Of a stretch of 34,830 nucleotides of DNA, positions 12,566 through 18,817 are shown piece after piece. This DNA comes from a virus. The notes under the pieces were generated by a model. The model saw only the letters and a list, made by a program, of their open reading frames with translations, made no database searches and was not told the origin of the DNA. The stretch is from IMG/VR virus record IMGVR_UViG_3300005731_000060, positions 1 to 34,830 of that record; one strand, given 5' to 3'. The first letter of the stretch is position 1. The number at the start of each line of letters is the position of its first letter. A program made the translations under genes and the position numbers.

Positions 12566-12633
12566 CGTGGAGTCTCAAAATACACATGGGCGACTGAATA
12601 TCCATTTTGTATGATTATACATGCAGGTAAGTG

Positions 12634-12662
12634 TTGACAGGGAGAGCGTGATCGCATATAGT
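12634..12662 (+). promoter_or_regulatory. Second, near-consensus rightward promoter of the late region
   Basis: TTGACA (12634-12639) and TATAGT (12657-12662) are separated by 17 bases. The predicted start is near 12669, about 35 bases before the first late gene. A short dyad TGTAT-GATT-ATACA (12608-12621) precedes it. Apart from this and the elements above, 12,369-12,704 holds no gene longer than a 13-codon frame. Confidence 0.75.
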
Positions 12663-12704
12663 ATTGTGTATACGCATTTCACAACGTAACGACCGGAGCA
12701 CATA

Positions 12705-13151
12705 ATGAGCCTTATAGGAAAGACCCTAGCCGAGATCCTGCCGCAATCGAATTATGAGGCACGACCGCGACGTCCAGATGCTCCAGAGCCTCGCAAGCAT
12801 CAGACATTCGATTACAGCCATATCACTGTGGAAACCGCATTGGCTGGACAGTTGTTGCGAGCATTTTTGGACCAGTATGATCCAGAACGTGGCACAAAGA
12901 AAATGTATAAGACGCCGACAGTCAAATGTGCCTTGCTTGTATCGATTGGCAATCGTGGGCAGGACAAATGGTTCGGTCCATCTTACATTTATGACGACCT
13001 CTGGCCGGACAGCAATATGCGGCCAGAGAATTACCGTGGACGCCTGTCGCATTATGTCACGCGCTTGCGCCCGTTTCTGTATTCGCAAGGATACGCCCTC
13101 AAAGGTTCCATGTCTCATGGACGCAAACTTGTAAAGGTTACATCACAATGA
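12705..13151 (+). CDS. Winged-helix-like protein, first gene of the late operon
   Basis: The 148-residue protein starts at ATG 12705 after a GGAG site. The first 35 residues are Pro/Arg-rich and probably disordered. The last 60 resemble an OmpR/PhoB-like winged helix: a segment SYIYDDLWPDSNM, a likely recognition helix YRGRLSHYVTRLRPFLYSQG, and a C-terminal hairpin YALKGSMSHGRKLVKV. Its position directly behind two promoters makes it a candidate late-transcription regulator that acts on its own or other promoters. Fold assignment is by pattern and could be wrong. Confidence 0.65.
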   Translation: MSLIGKTLAEILPQSNYEARPRRPDAPEPRKHQTFDYSHITVETALAGQLLRAFLDQYDPERGTKKMYKTPTVKCALLVSIGNRGQDKWFGPSYIYDDLWPDSNMRPENYRGRLSHYVTRLRPFLYSQGYALKGSMSHGRKLVKVTSQ

Positions 13152-13315
13152 CATTCGAAACAATTATCACCTATGTGACGGCGGTATTGGTGTTCATCGC
13201 CCATATCGACGTTATCCGCAAGGCCCGAAAGGCCGAGCAGTACGGGTCAATTGCAATCGTGTATGCCATCGTGCTTCACGCATTGGGCATGATTGTAAAC
13301 GGAGGGGCGTTGTAA
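13148..13315 (+). CDS. Small two-helix membrane protein, 55 residues
   Basis: The ATG overlaps the stop of the preceding gene (ATGA). Two hydrophobic helices, about residues 4-20 (TIITYVTAVLVFIAHI) and 33-50 (IAIVYAIVLHALGMIV), flank a basic loop (RKARKAEQYG). This layout fits small holins, antiholins and other phage inner-membrane proteins. The clear holin of this phage appears to be at 15,949, so this one may be an accessory or a superinfection-immunity protein. It ends overlapping the next start (TAATG). Confidence 0.6.
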   Translation: MTFETIITYVTAVLVFIAHIDVIRKARKAEQYGSIAIVYAIVLHALGMIVNGGAL

Positions 13316-13539
13316 TGTTTACCCTTATCGTCACAGCCTGCCTCAACATTCCATTGCCTGCGGACGTGTCACCGTGCGCGTCAACGAACCCCATTGTGGT
13401 CAACAATCACGAAGAATGCAAACTCAGGTACGAGATCTTCCGTCATGATTACGTCGAAGACATCGTTTTGCAAGGCAATTTGACCCTTGATCAACTCAAC
13501 ACATTTTACACCTGCTTTCCGAATGGGGTGACGTCATGA
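13315..13539 (+). CDS. Hypothetical small protein, 74 residues
   Basis: The start overlaps the upstream stop (TAATG). The first 12 residues are hydrophobic (MFTLIVTACLNI) and four cysteines follow at wide spacing, so an exported or membrane-linked, disulfide-bearing protein is possible, though the N-terminus lacks the basic residues of a normal signal peptide. The rest is helical and acidic. No family is recognised. Confidence 0.55.
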   Translation: MFTLIVTACLNIPLPADVSPCASTNPIVVNNHEECKLRYEIFRHDYVEDIVLQGNLTLDQLNTFYTCFPNGVTS

Positions 13540-14000
13540 CACCTGAACAGTTGGCCAAGAGTGGCTCGGAATCGGCGCATCAGAAAGCTTTGTTCTGTCA
13601 AGCGGCGTTGCACTACAATCAATATCCCGAACTCAAATGGATGCATGCTATCCCAAATGGTGGGATGCGGTCTGCGCGGACAGGGGCCAATATGAAGGCC
13701 GAGGGCGCGAGAGCTGGGGTACTAGACATTTTCCTTCCTGTTAGCATTACCACCCCTATCGGTGCAACGACATCTGGCCTTTACATTGAGATGAAGAAGC
13801 CAGGATTCGAGAATCGCAAGAACGGCGGTATGTCAGACAAGCAGGTCGAGTTCTCACGTCATGCCATGTTTTTCGGGTATCGTGTTCGCATTTGTTACAC
13901 GTGGGAACAGGCTTGGGAACAGATCATTGGATACCTCGAAAACGTTTCCGAGGAACAGCGCGGTGCATATCACACATGGATGGAGGCCCAAAATGGTTAA
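13536..14000 (+). CDS. VRR-NUC-type nuclease
   Basis: The 154-residue protein shows the VRR-NUC form of the PD-(D/E)XK fold. It has an N-terminal helix with a glutamate (SESAHQKAL), then HAIPNGGMRS (37-46), a catalytic aspartate in GVLDIFLP (D64) and a YIEMKKP strand with E85-x-K87. A DKQVEF segment follows. Such phage enzymes are thought to act as Holliday-junction or flap nucleases in recombination or in clearing DNA before packaging. The length is typical of the stand-alone phage form. The start overlaps the upstream stop (ATGA). Confidence 0.85.
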   Translation: MTPEQLAKSGSESAHQKALFCQAALHYNQYPELKWMHAIPNGGMRSARTGANMKAEGARAGVLDIFLPVSITTPIGATTSGLYIEMKKPGFENRKNGGMSDKQVEFSRHAMFFGYRVRICYTWEQAWEQIIGYLENVSEEQRGAYHTWMEAQNG

Positions 14001-14250
14001 AGTCAATGGCGTCGGCGTCCTGTTCAGACGTTTCTATGCGATCCGGAAGGATACATACGAACAACCCGGCAAACAAATGTATCTGCATCTGCGTGGATGT
14101 GGACACACCTCAATTCCAGAGTACGCATGGTGCGCACGTGAGTTCCAATGGAAGAACCTTGTGAAGAAGCATCGTTTGAACCCTGACGATTACGTGTTGG
14201 TACGCGCCAACGTTATCAAGCCCACCCTCGACCGGAAGGACATGCTTTGA
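13993..14250 (+). CDS. Hypothetical protein, 85 residues
   Basis: The ATG at 13993 overlaps the last codons of the nuclease gene. The protein is basic, with a beta start (VKVNGVGVLFRRFYAI), a HLRGCGHTSIPEYAWC segment and a helix FQWKNLVKKHRLNPDDYVLV. The C/H residues (C36, H38, C47) could hold a metal but are few. No family is recognised. It is coupled to the nuclease, which suggests a shared DNA-processing role. Confidence 0.6.
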   Translation: MVKVNGVGVLFRRFYAIRKDTYEQPGKQMYLHLRGCGHTSIPEYAWCAREFQWKNLVKKHRLNPDDYVLVRANVIKPTLDRKDML

Positions 14251-14360
14251 CCATTCCCCTTATCATGTTGGCGTTTCCTGTCGTCATGCTCATCTTGGTC
14301 GTTGTGGCCTTGCTCGTTTCCTCATACATCACTGGTTTCATAGAAGGACTGCTCAAATGA
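14247..14360 (+). CDS. Single-helix membrane protein, 37 residues (TTG start)
   Basis: TTG at 14247 is preceded by AAGGA with a 6-base gap and overlaps the upstream stop; the in-frame ATG at 14265 has no ribosome site. Nearly the whole peptide is one membrane segment (LAFPVVMLILVVVALLVSSY) followed by a short acidic/basic tail (GFIEGLLK). The end overlaps the next start (ATGA). Function is unknown; it is one of several tiny membrane proteins in this block. Confidence 0.5.
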   Translation: MTIPLIMLAFPVVMLILVVVALLVSSYITGFIEGLLK

Positions 14361-14890
14361 CCCAGCTTTCACCGCAAACAATCAGACGGTTGTCACCGCC
14401 CATGATTATGCCCTTCATCGAACGCACGGTGCACGAACAAACCGGCATGTCCGGTGGCCTGTCATGTGCCGGATACGATGTCCACATGGGGGACAAAATC
14501 CAAGGGTTGCCGGCGTTCAAACGACAACCGACAATGGCATACGATTACCATGGCAACAAAGTATGGATGCTGCCAAAACGGACAGGCTGTTTGGCTGTTA
14601 CTAAAGAGAAGTTCACGCTTCCACCGGCTGTGTCGATGCAGTATTTCAATAAGTCCACACTGGCCCGTCAGTTCATCAATGCTTGTGCAACGCTGGGCGA
14701 GCCAGGATGGGAAGGGTATTTGACCCTTGAGCTTTACAACCAGACAGACGATCCGGTTTTTTTGTATCCAGGCCAACCCATCGGGCAAGTGGTCTTCCAT
14801 TTGCTTGACGAGCCGTCGGAAACGCCGTATGCTGGGAAGTATCAAGGGCAGGGTTCCGAGCCTGTCGCAGCCAAGCGGGAAGAATCATGA
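14357..14890 (+). CDS. dcd: dCTP deaminase/dUTPase-family protein
   Basis: The 177-residue protein has the Dcd trimer-family motifs: GLSCAGYDVHMG (34-45), the KSTLAR segment (99-104) with its phosphate-binding Ser/Arg, PGW (116-118), the catalytic glutamate in TLELYN (E125), and a PGQPIGQVVF barrel strand (138-147). A KYQGQ motif sits near the end. It probably deaminates dCTP to dUTP, or hydrolyses dUTP, in the cytoplasm, supplying the dTMP pathway for phage DNA synthesis. Which of the two reactions occurs cannot be decided from these motifs. It starts with an ATGA overlap. Confidence 0.85.
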   Translation: MTQLSPQTIRRLSPPMIMPFIERTVHEQTGMSGGLSCAGYDVHMGDKIQGLPAFKRQPTMAYDYHGNKVWMLPKRTGCLAVTKEKFTLPPAVSMQYFNKSTLARQFINACATLGEPGWEGYLTLELYNQTDDPVFLYPGQPIGQVVFHLLDEPSETPYAGKYQGQGSEPVAAKREES

Positions 14891-15078
14891 TTAATCGTTT
14901 TGGGCCATACGGCATGAATTACGTTCAACCAGAAGAGTTCGAAGGCAAGACTCAGGAAGAGATTCGCCAAATGAACTTGGAACGGCTGGACGACAATATC
15001 CACAACGCAAAGATCGGCTTGGCAATCAGCCTTTGCACGACCATTGTGTGGATAACCCTTGTGGTGTTGTTCGGATGA
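14887..15078 (+). CDS. C-terminally anchored membrane protein, 63 residues
   Basis: The first 40 residues are polar and helical (EEFEGKTQEEIRQMNLERLD), and the last 20 form one membrane helix (IGLAISLCTTIVWITLVVLFG). The start overlaps the upstream stop (ATGA). Tail-anchored peptides like this are frequent beside phage lysis genes, but no family is recognised. Confidence 0.6.
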   Translation: MINRFGPYGMNYVQPEEFEGKTQEEIRQMNLERLDDNIHNAKIGLAISLCTTIVWITLVVLFG

Positions 15079-15413
15079 TTGATTACGTCAAGTTGTTCGG
15101 GCCTGCTGGCGACTTGCGCGAATATATGCGCTCCCACCCAAACGGTGGGGGTGACTGGGTTGACGGGTTCTGCGATGGCATTATTCGTCAACTCGAAACC
15201 GGCAATGCGATTACCGAGCTCCTGACTGAGTTCAATTGCAAAGCTGTAAACCTTGGGATCAATTCTCAGGGGCAACCAATCGTTTCTATTCGTGAACGGG
15301 TAGATGACGGTTTCAAATGTTACGCGGCTGATTCTTTCAATGACGCCGTGGACATGTACTGGTCTGAAAAGGCCCTGATTATGAAAGCTAAGGAAGAAGA
15401 TGGAACATCATAA
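15075..15413 (+). CDS. Hypothetical protein, 112 residues
   Basis: The ATG at 15075 overlaps the upstream stop (ATGA). The protein is acidic; the N-terminal half is helical (DYVKLFGPAGDLREYMRSH, then WVDGFCDGIIRQLETGNAIT) and the second half contains beta strands (AVNLGINSQGQPIVSIRERV) and a final helix. No known domain is seen. It overlaps the endolysin gene by 14 bases. Confidence 0.6.
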   Translation: MIDYVKLFGPAGDLREYMRSHPNGGGDWVDGFCDGIIRQLETGNAITELLTEFNCKAVNLGINSQGQPIVSIRERVDDGFKCYAADSFNDAVDMYWSEKALIMKAKEEDGTS

Positions 15414-15879
15414 ATTTGGTAAGCACTCTCTCATCGAGATGGAATACACCAACGAAGGTCTGGTTGAATGGACAGAACGCGCCCTGTTCTATTCGCGCGT
15501 TGACTTCGGCGTGTTCGATGGGCTGCGCACCGCGGTCGAACAGAACAAGCACTATCGTCGCGGTCAATCACAGATCGACGGGTACGAACGCAAGTCGAAA
15601 CACCAGACACAAGACGACGGTACGAGCCACGCTGTTGATCTCGTTCCGTGGGTCGATGGCAAATGGACATGGCGCTGGGGTGCGATCTATCAAATCGCTA
15701 ACGCAGGCATTCGTGCATCGAAAGAACTGGACATTGATATCCGCTGGGGCGGCTGTTGGCAAAATATTAATCAACTGCCGTTGCTCGGCGCGTATGATGC
15801 GCAACGCGCATACGTGGAACGCAAGCTGAAACAGGGCCGTCGTGCATTCACAGACGGGCCGCATTTCGAACTGCTTTAA
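15400..15879 (+). CDS. Endolysin, M15-family peptidoglycan peptidase
   Basis: The 159-residue protein matches the M15C (T5 endolysin-like) L-alanyl-D-glutamate peptidases. An RVDFGVFDGLRT strand region leads to QSQIDGYERKSKHQ. The metal ligands are probably H68, D80 (in TSHAVDLVP) and H155 (in GPHFEL). W-rich WRWGAIYQIA and IRWGGCWQNI segments are typical. It has no signal peptide, so it should wait in the cytoplasm for the holin at 15,949 to open the membrane, then cut the cell-wall peptide. AAGGA lies 5 bases before the ATG. Confidence 0.9.
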   Translation: MEHHKFGKHSLIEMEYTNEGLVEWTERALFYSRVDFGVFDGLRTAVEQNKHYRRGQSQIDGYERKSKHQTQDDGTSHAVDLVPWVDGKWTWRWGAIYQIANAGIRASKELDIDIRWGGCWQNINQLPLLGAYDAQRAYVERKLKQGRRAFTDGPHFELL

Positions 15880-15885
15880 AACCGC

Positions 15886-15915
15886 TTGACAGCGCGTGTC
15901 TGTGGGGCGTATCAA
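15886..15915 (+). promoter_or_regulatory. Possible rightward promoter before the lysis cassette
   Basis: TTGACA (15886-15891) and TATCAA (15910-15915) have an 18-base spacer. The -10 and part of the spacer lie inside the inverted repeat at 15,899-15,931. It would boost holin and packaging genes. Confidence 0.45.
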
Positions 15916-15931
15916 TAAGGTGCCCCACAGA
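15899..15931. terminator. 10-bp perfect inverted repeat after the endolysin gene
   Basis: TCTGTGGGGC and GCCCCACAGA pair perfectly around a 13-base loop, 20 bases after the endolysin stop codon. No U-tract follows. On transcripts from upstream it would fold as a strong hairpin (partial terminator or mRNA end protector); on DNA it could be an operator over the promoter at 15,886. Confidence 0.5.
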
Positions 15932-15948
15932 TAACGCGGAGATCCAAG

Positions 15949-16353
15949 GTGCCTGTCGATAACCCCGAGCTAATTGCAATCATTAAAGGATGGCCGTACT
16001 CCCTCTTGGCAGGTGTCGGAGGACTTCTGGGGCATATGCTCCGCAGTATCGACGATGGCCGGAAGATGGATATCAAACGCGCTTTGATCGAAGCATTTGC
16101 CGCCGGATTTGTGGGCATCATGGTTTACCTCCTAAGTTCAGCAATGGGTGTCGGTCCTACGTGGGCGGCATTCTTGTCTGGGGTGTTGGGCTGGGCAGGT
16201 GCCCCCGCAAGTATGTTGATCCTAGAACGAGTAGTCAAAAAGAAATTAGGAGTCGACGCCCCCGAAACACAAGGAAAGCCACATGCTTCTCACCCTGCTC
16301 TCAAAACCCCAACGCCTGATCCGAGTGATCCTAATTCTGGGAATTTTGGTTAG
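15949..16353 (+). CDS. Holin (GTG start)
   Basis: The GTG at 15949 follows GGAG with a 9-base gap. The 134-residue protein has about three membrane segments: near residues 17-32 (YSLLAGVGGLLGHML), 47-63 (AFAAGFVGIMVYLLSSA) and 72-95 (AAFLSGVLGWAGAPASMLIL). A basic stretch (VVKKKLG) and a Pro/Ser-rich cytoplasmic tail follow. This fits LydA-like phage holins, and the gene lies between the endolysin and the spanins. It would form the membrane lesion that releases the endolysin. Confidence 0.8.
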   Translation: MPVDNPELIAIIKGWPYSLLAGVGGLLGHMLRSIDDGRKMDIKRALIEAFAAGFVGIMVYLLSSAMGVGPTWAAFLSGVLGWAGAPASMLILERVVKKKLGVDAPETQGKPHASHPALKTPTPDPSDPNSGNFG

Positions 16354-16591
16354 TATCCTTCTATACAGTACAGAACGCAGCTCGAAGGTTGTTCTGAAAC
16401 AGCAGGTCGAAGTGTTACAAGCATCCCGTGATGCCGACGCAATTTTGTTGACCGCATCCAAGACGGCACAACGTCAACTGGAAGAGCGGGCACAAGAGCT
16501 GGAACAAGCATATGAGGAACTGTCCAATGAAGCGCGCGATTATCTTAACATGGACGTCCCTGATGATATTAACCAGTTGTTCAGGGACTGA
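16283..16591 (+). CDS. Rz: Rz-like inner-membrane spanin
   Basis: This 102-residue protein starts inside the holin gene at ATG 16283 after AAGGA. Residues 12-28 (LIRVILILGILVSILLY) are a membrane anchor. The rest is a long coiled coil (KQQVEVLQASRDADAILLTA, QRQLEERAQELEQAYEELSN) reaching into the periplasm. That is the layout of i-spanins. The final 65 bases overlap the start of the Rz1-like gene in another frame, as in lambda-type cassettes. The pair should fuse inner and outer membranes in the last lysis step, which implies a Gram-negative host. Confidence 0.8.
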   Translation: MLLTLLSKPQRLIRVILILGILVSILLYSTERSSKVVLKQQVEVLQASRDADAILLTASKTAQRQLEERAQELEQAYEELSNEARDYLNMDVPDDINQLFRD

Positions 16592-16778
16592 GTATGTTGC
16601 GTTAAAGCCACAACAAGAACATTTGGTTAGGGTCGAAAAGATCGAGCGGCCCCCGTTCAAGAAGACAGCGGACATAGTCGATTACGCCCATGCCCTAGAA
16701 GGTGCATACGAAGCATTGCGGGTTACCCACAACGGATTGATTGATTGGATATTGACAACCTCGCAGAGCCTCCGTTAA
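16527..16778 (+). CDS. Rz1: Rz1-like outer-membrane lipoprotein spanin
   Basis: The ATG at 16527 is chosen because AGGA lies 8 bases upstream; another in-frame ATG lies 15 bases earlier. A short signal (MKRAIILTWTSLMI) ends in a lipobox, L15-T16-S17-C18, so the mature protein of about 66 residues should be lipid-anchored in the outer membrane. It contains a proline pair (RPPFKK) but fewer prolines than lambda Rz1. The gene begins within the Rz-like gene in a different frame, which supports the call. Confidence 0.8.
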   Translation: MKRAIILTWTSLMILTSCSGTEYVALKPQQEHLVRVEKIERPPFKKTADIVDYAHALEGAYEALRVTHNGLIDWILTTSQSLR

Positions 16779-16780
16779 CG
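16752..16780 (+). promoter_or_regulatory. Weak possible promoter before the terminase genes
   Basis: TTGACA (16752-16757) is followed after 17 bases by TTAACG, a poor -10. It lies at the end of the Rz1-like gene, 27 bases before the small terminase gene. Confidence 0.25.
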
Positions 16781-16806
16781 TTTACAAAACAACCACAGGC
16801 ACAGTA

Positions 16807-17256
16807 ATGATCGACACGGACGAAATCTACAGCAACTATGCGAACCGGTTCTTGACAATCGGTAACGCAACGCAGGCTGCGTTGGACGTCGGTGTACCGA
16901 AAGATACGGTCAACGAGTTCCTACGCATTGCCAAAGATCATCCGGACGTAATGGATATCATTGCCGCTGATGAGCAGGATATGCCCGATTTCAACAATCC
17001 GGAGTCGGTAAAACGTTTCATTCTCAAGCAGTTGTTGCGCGAATCCCAATTCAAGGGACAAGGTGCACAACAGGCCGCACGTATTGCTGCGCTCAAGGCG
17101 ATTGGCGAGTTGACGGGCATCGAGCCTCCCAAGAAGATCGACATTAACCAAGCTGCACAAGGCGGCATGATGGTGATCCCCGTAATGGACGCCACAATGT
17201 GGGAACAATCGGCTGAGTTGATGCAATCAGAATTGAAGAAGAACGCTCGTGAGTAA
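16807..17256 (+). CDS. terS: Terminase small subunit
   Basis: The 149-residue protein has an N-terminal helix-turn-helix-like region at residues 5-45 (FLTIGNATQAALDVGVPKDT), a central helical oligomerisation part (SVKRFILKQLLRESQFKGQG, AARIAALKAIGELTG) and a flexible C-terminal end. This is the usual layout of small terminases that bind the packaging site and load the large subunit. The gene lies directly before and overlaps the large subunit gene. The family is deduced from layout and context rather than a strict motif. Confidence 0.8.
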   Translation: MIDTDEIYSNYANRFLTIGNATQAALDVGVPKDTVNEFLRIAKDHPDVMDIIAADEQDMPDFNNPESVKRFILKQLLRESQFKGQGAQQAARIAALKAIGELTGIEPPKKIDINQAAQGGMMVIPVMDATMWEQSAELMQSELKKNARE

Positions 17257-18817
17257 TACCGCAGAGATCATTACCCCACGTGTTGCATGGCAACCCTTGC
17301 CTGGTTCGCAAACGTTGGCGATATGTTGCCCAGCCAACGAGATCCTGTATGAGGGCTCACGTGGACCAGGCAAGACTGACGCGCAACTACTCAAGTTCCG
17401 TTCATACGTCGGATTAGGTTACGGACGTTTTATGCGTGGCGTGATCTTTGACCGAGAATACAAAAACCTTGATGACCTTGTGTCAAAATCGCAACGGTGG
17501 TTCCCAACCATCGCAGGTCCAAAGGCTGTGTTCAAATCGTCCAACTCAGACTACAAGTGGGTTTGGGAGACCGGTGAAGAACTTATGTTCCGACAGGTCA
17601 AACGCCCGACCGATTACTGGAACTACCACGGGCAGGAATTCCCCTTCATTGGTTGGAACGAGCTTGCGAAGTACCCAACCCCTGAATTGTACGAAGCAAT
17701 GATGTCCTGTAACCGGACGTCGTTCCTACCAAAGGAAAGCACGCCCCGTCGACCCGCAAACGATATGCGCAAACGCGGACCAAACGATCAAGGGTTTGAC
17801 ACACCGACAGGGGAACCCCTGCCCGATCTCCCGTTGATGATATTCAGCACGACAAACCCATATGGTCCTGGCCACACATGGGTTAAACGTGAGTTCATAG
17901 ACCCTGCCCCTGCCGGCGTCATGCAAAAGAAGACGCAAGAGGTGTTCAACCCACGAACACAGAAGCGGGAAGAGATCACTAAGACACGGGTTCGATTGTT
18001 CGGGTCATACAAAGAGAATCGTTACCTGCCCCCTGAGTACGTTCTTGAGCTGGAGAACATCCGCGACGAGAACAAACGCCGTGCTTGGTTGTATGGCGAC
18101 TGGGATATCGTTGCAGGTGGGGCGTTTGACGACGTATGGCGCGAGCACACGCACGTAGTTCCTCGTTTCGTTGTGCCTAACAGCTGGCGCATTGATCGAG
18201 CATTTGATTGGGGTTCGACACACCCCTTCTCAGTAGGATGGTGGGCAGAAGCGAATGGCGAAGAAGCACTACTCCAAGACGGGTCAACATGGTGTCCGCC
18301 GCGCGGCACACTCGTTCAAATTGCAGAATGGTACGGCAGTGAAGAGATCGGCCGTAACTCAGGACTCAAACTATCGGCAAAGAAAATTGCAGTGGGTATC
18401 GGTAAATTTGAACAGAACCTACTGGACCTTGGATGGATTCAAACTCGTCCGTTGGCTGGACCGGCTGATAACCAGATTCGGAATGTGACCGAAGCTGATG
18501 TTGAAACCATTGAGATCAAGATGGGCAAGGAAGGCATCCTGTGGGAACACTCGGATAAGTCGCCGGGATCGCGTAAGAACGGTTTGCAGCTAGCGCGCGA
18601 CCGCCTAGAAGCATCGCTTGACAACGAAGGTCCGGGACTGTACTTTATGGATAACTGTCGTGCGTCGATAGGCATTCTCCCTACGCTGCCGCGTGACGAG
18701 AAGGACCTAGACGACGTTGACACCGAAGCAGAGGATCACGTCTGGGACATGATCCGTTATCGAACATTGGCAAGTAACAACCGTTACGTTACGTCGCTTA
18801 GTATGAGGATGCCTTAA
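17249..18817 (+). CDS. terL: Terminase large subunit (GTG start)
   Basis: This 522-residue packaging motor has a Walker A GSRGPGKT at 36-43, a Walker B IGWNE at 134-138 and a TTNPYG motif (201-206) typical of the coupling region. It also has an RNase H-like nuclease half starting at FDWGSTHPFSVGWW, with D320 as the first metal ligand. It pumps DNA into the prohead and cuts it. The start GTG overlaps the small subunit stop (GTGA). The stop overlaps the portal start (TAATG). Confidence 0.95.
   Translation: MSNTAEIITPRVAWQPLPGSQTLAICCPANEILYEGSRGPGKTDAQLLKFRSYVGLGYGRFMRGVIFDREYKNLDDLVSKSQRWFPTIAGPKAVFKSSNSDYKWVWETGEELMFRQVKRPTDYWNYHGQEFPFIGWNELAKYPTPELYEAMMSCNRTSFLPKESTPRRPANDMRKRGPNDQGFDTPTGEPLPDLPLMIFSTTNPYGPGHTWVKREFIDPAPAGVMQKKTQEVFNPRTQKREEITKTRVRLFGSYKENRYLPPEYVLELENIRDENKRRAWLYGDWDIVAGGAFDDVWREHTHVVPRFVVPNSWRIDRAFDWGSTHPFSVGWWAEANGEEALLQDGSTWCPPRGTLVQIAEWYGSEEIGRNSGLKLSAKKIAVGIGKFEQNLLDLGWIQTRPLAGPADNQIRNVTEADVETIEIKMGKEGILWEHSDKSPGSRKNGLQLARDRLEASLDNEGPGLYFMDNCRASIGILPTLPRDEKDLDDVDTEAEDHVWDMIRYRTLASNNRYVTSLSMRMP

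Noticed and set aside
11503-12704. Search for tRNA genes or attachment sites in the control region
   Set aside because: No cloverleaf, CCA end, integrase gene or long direct repeat suggesting an att site was seen.
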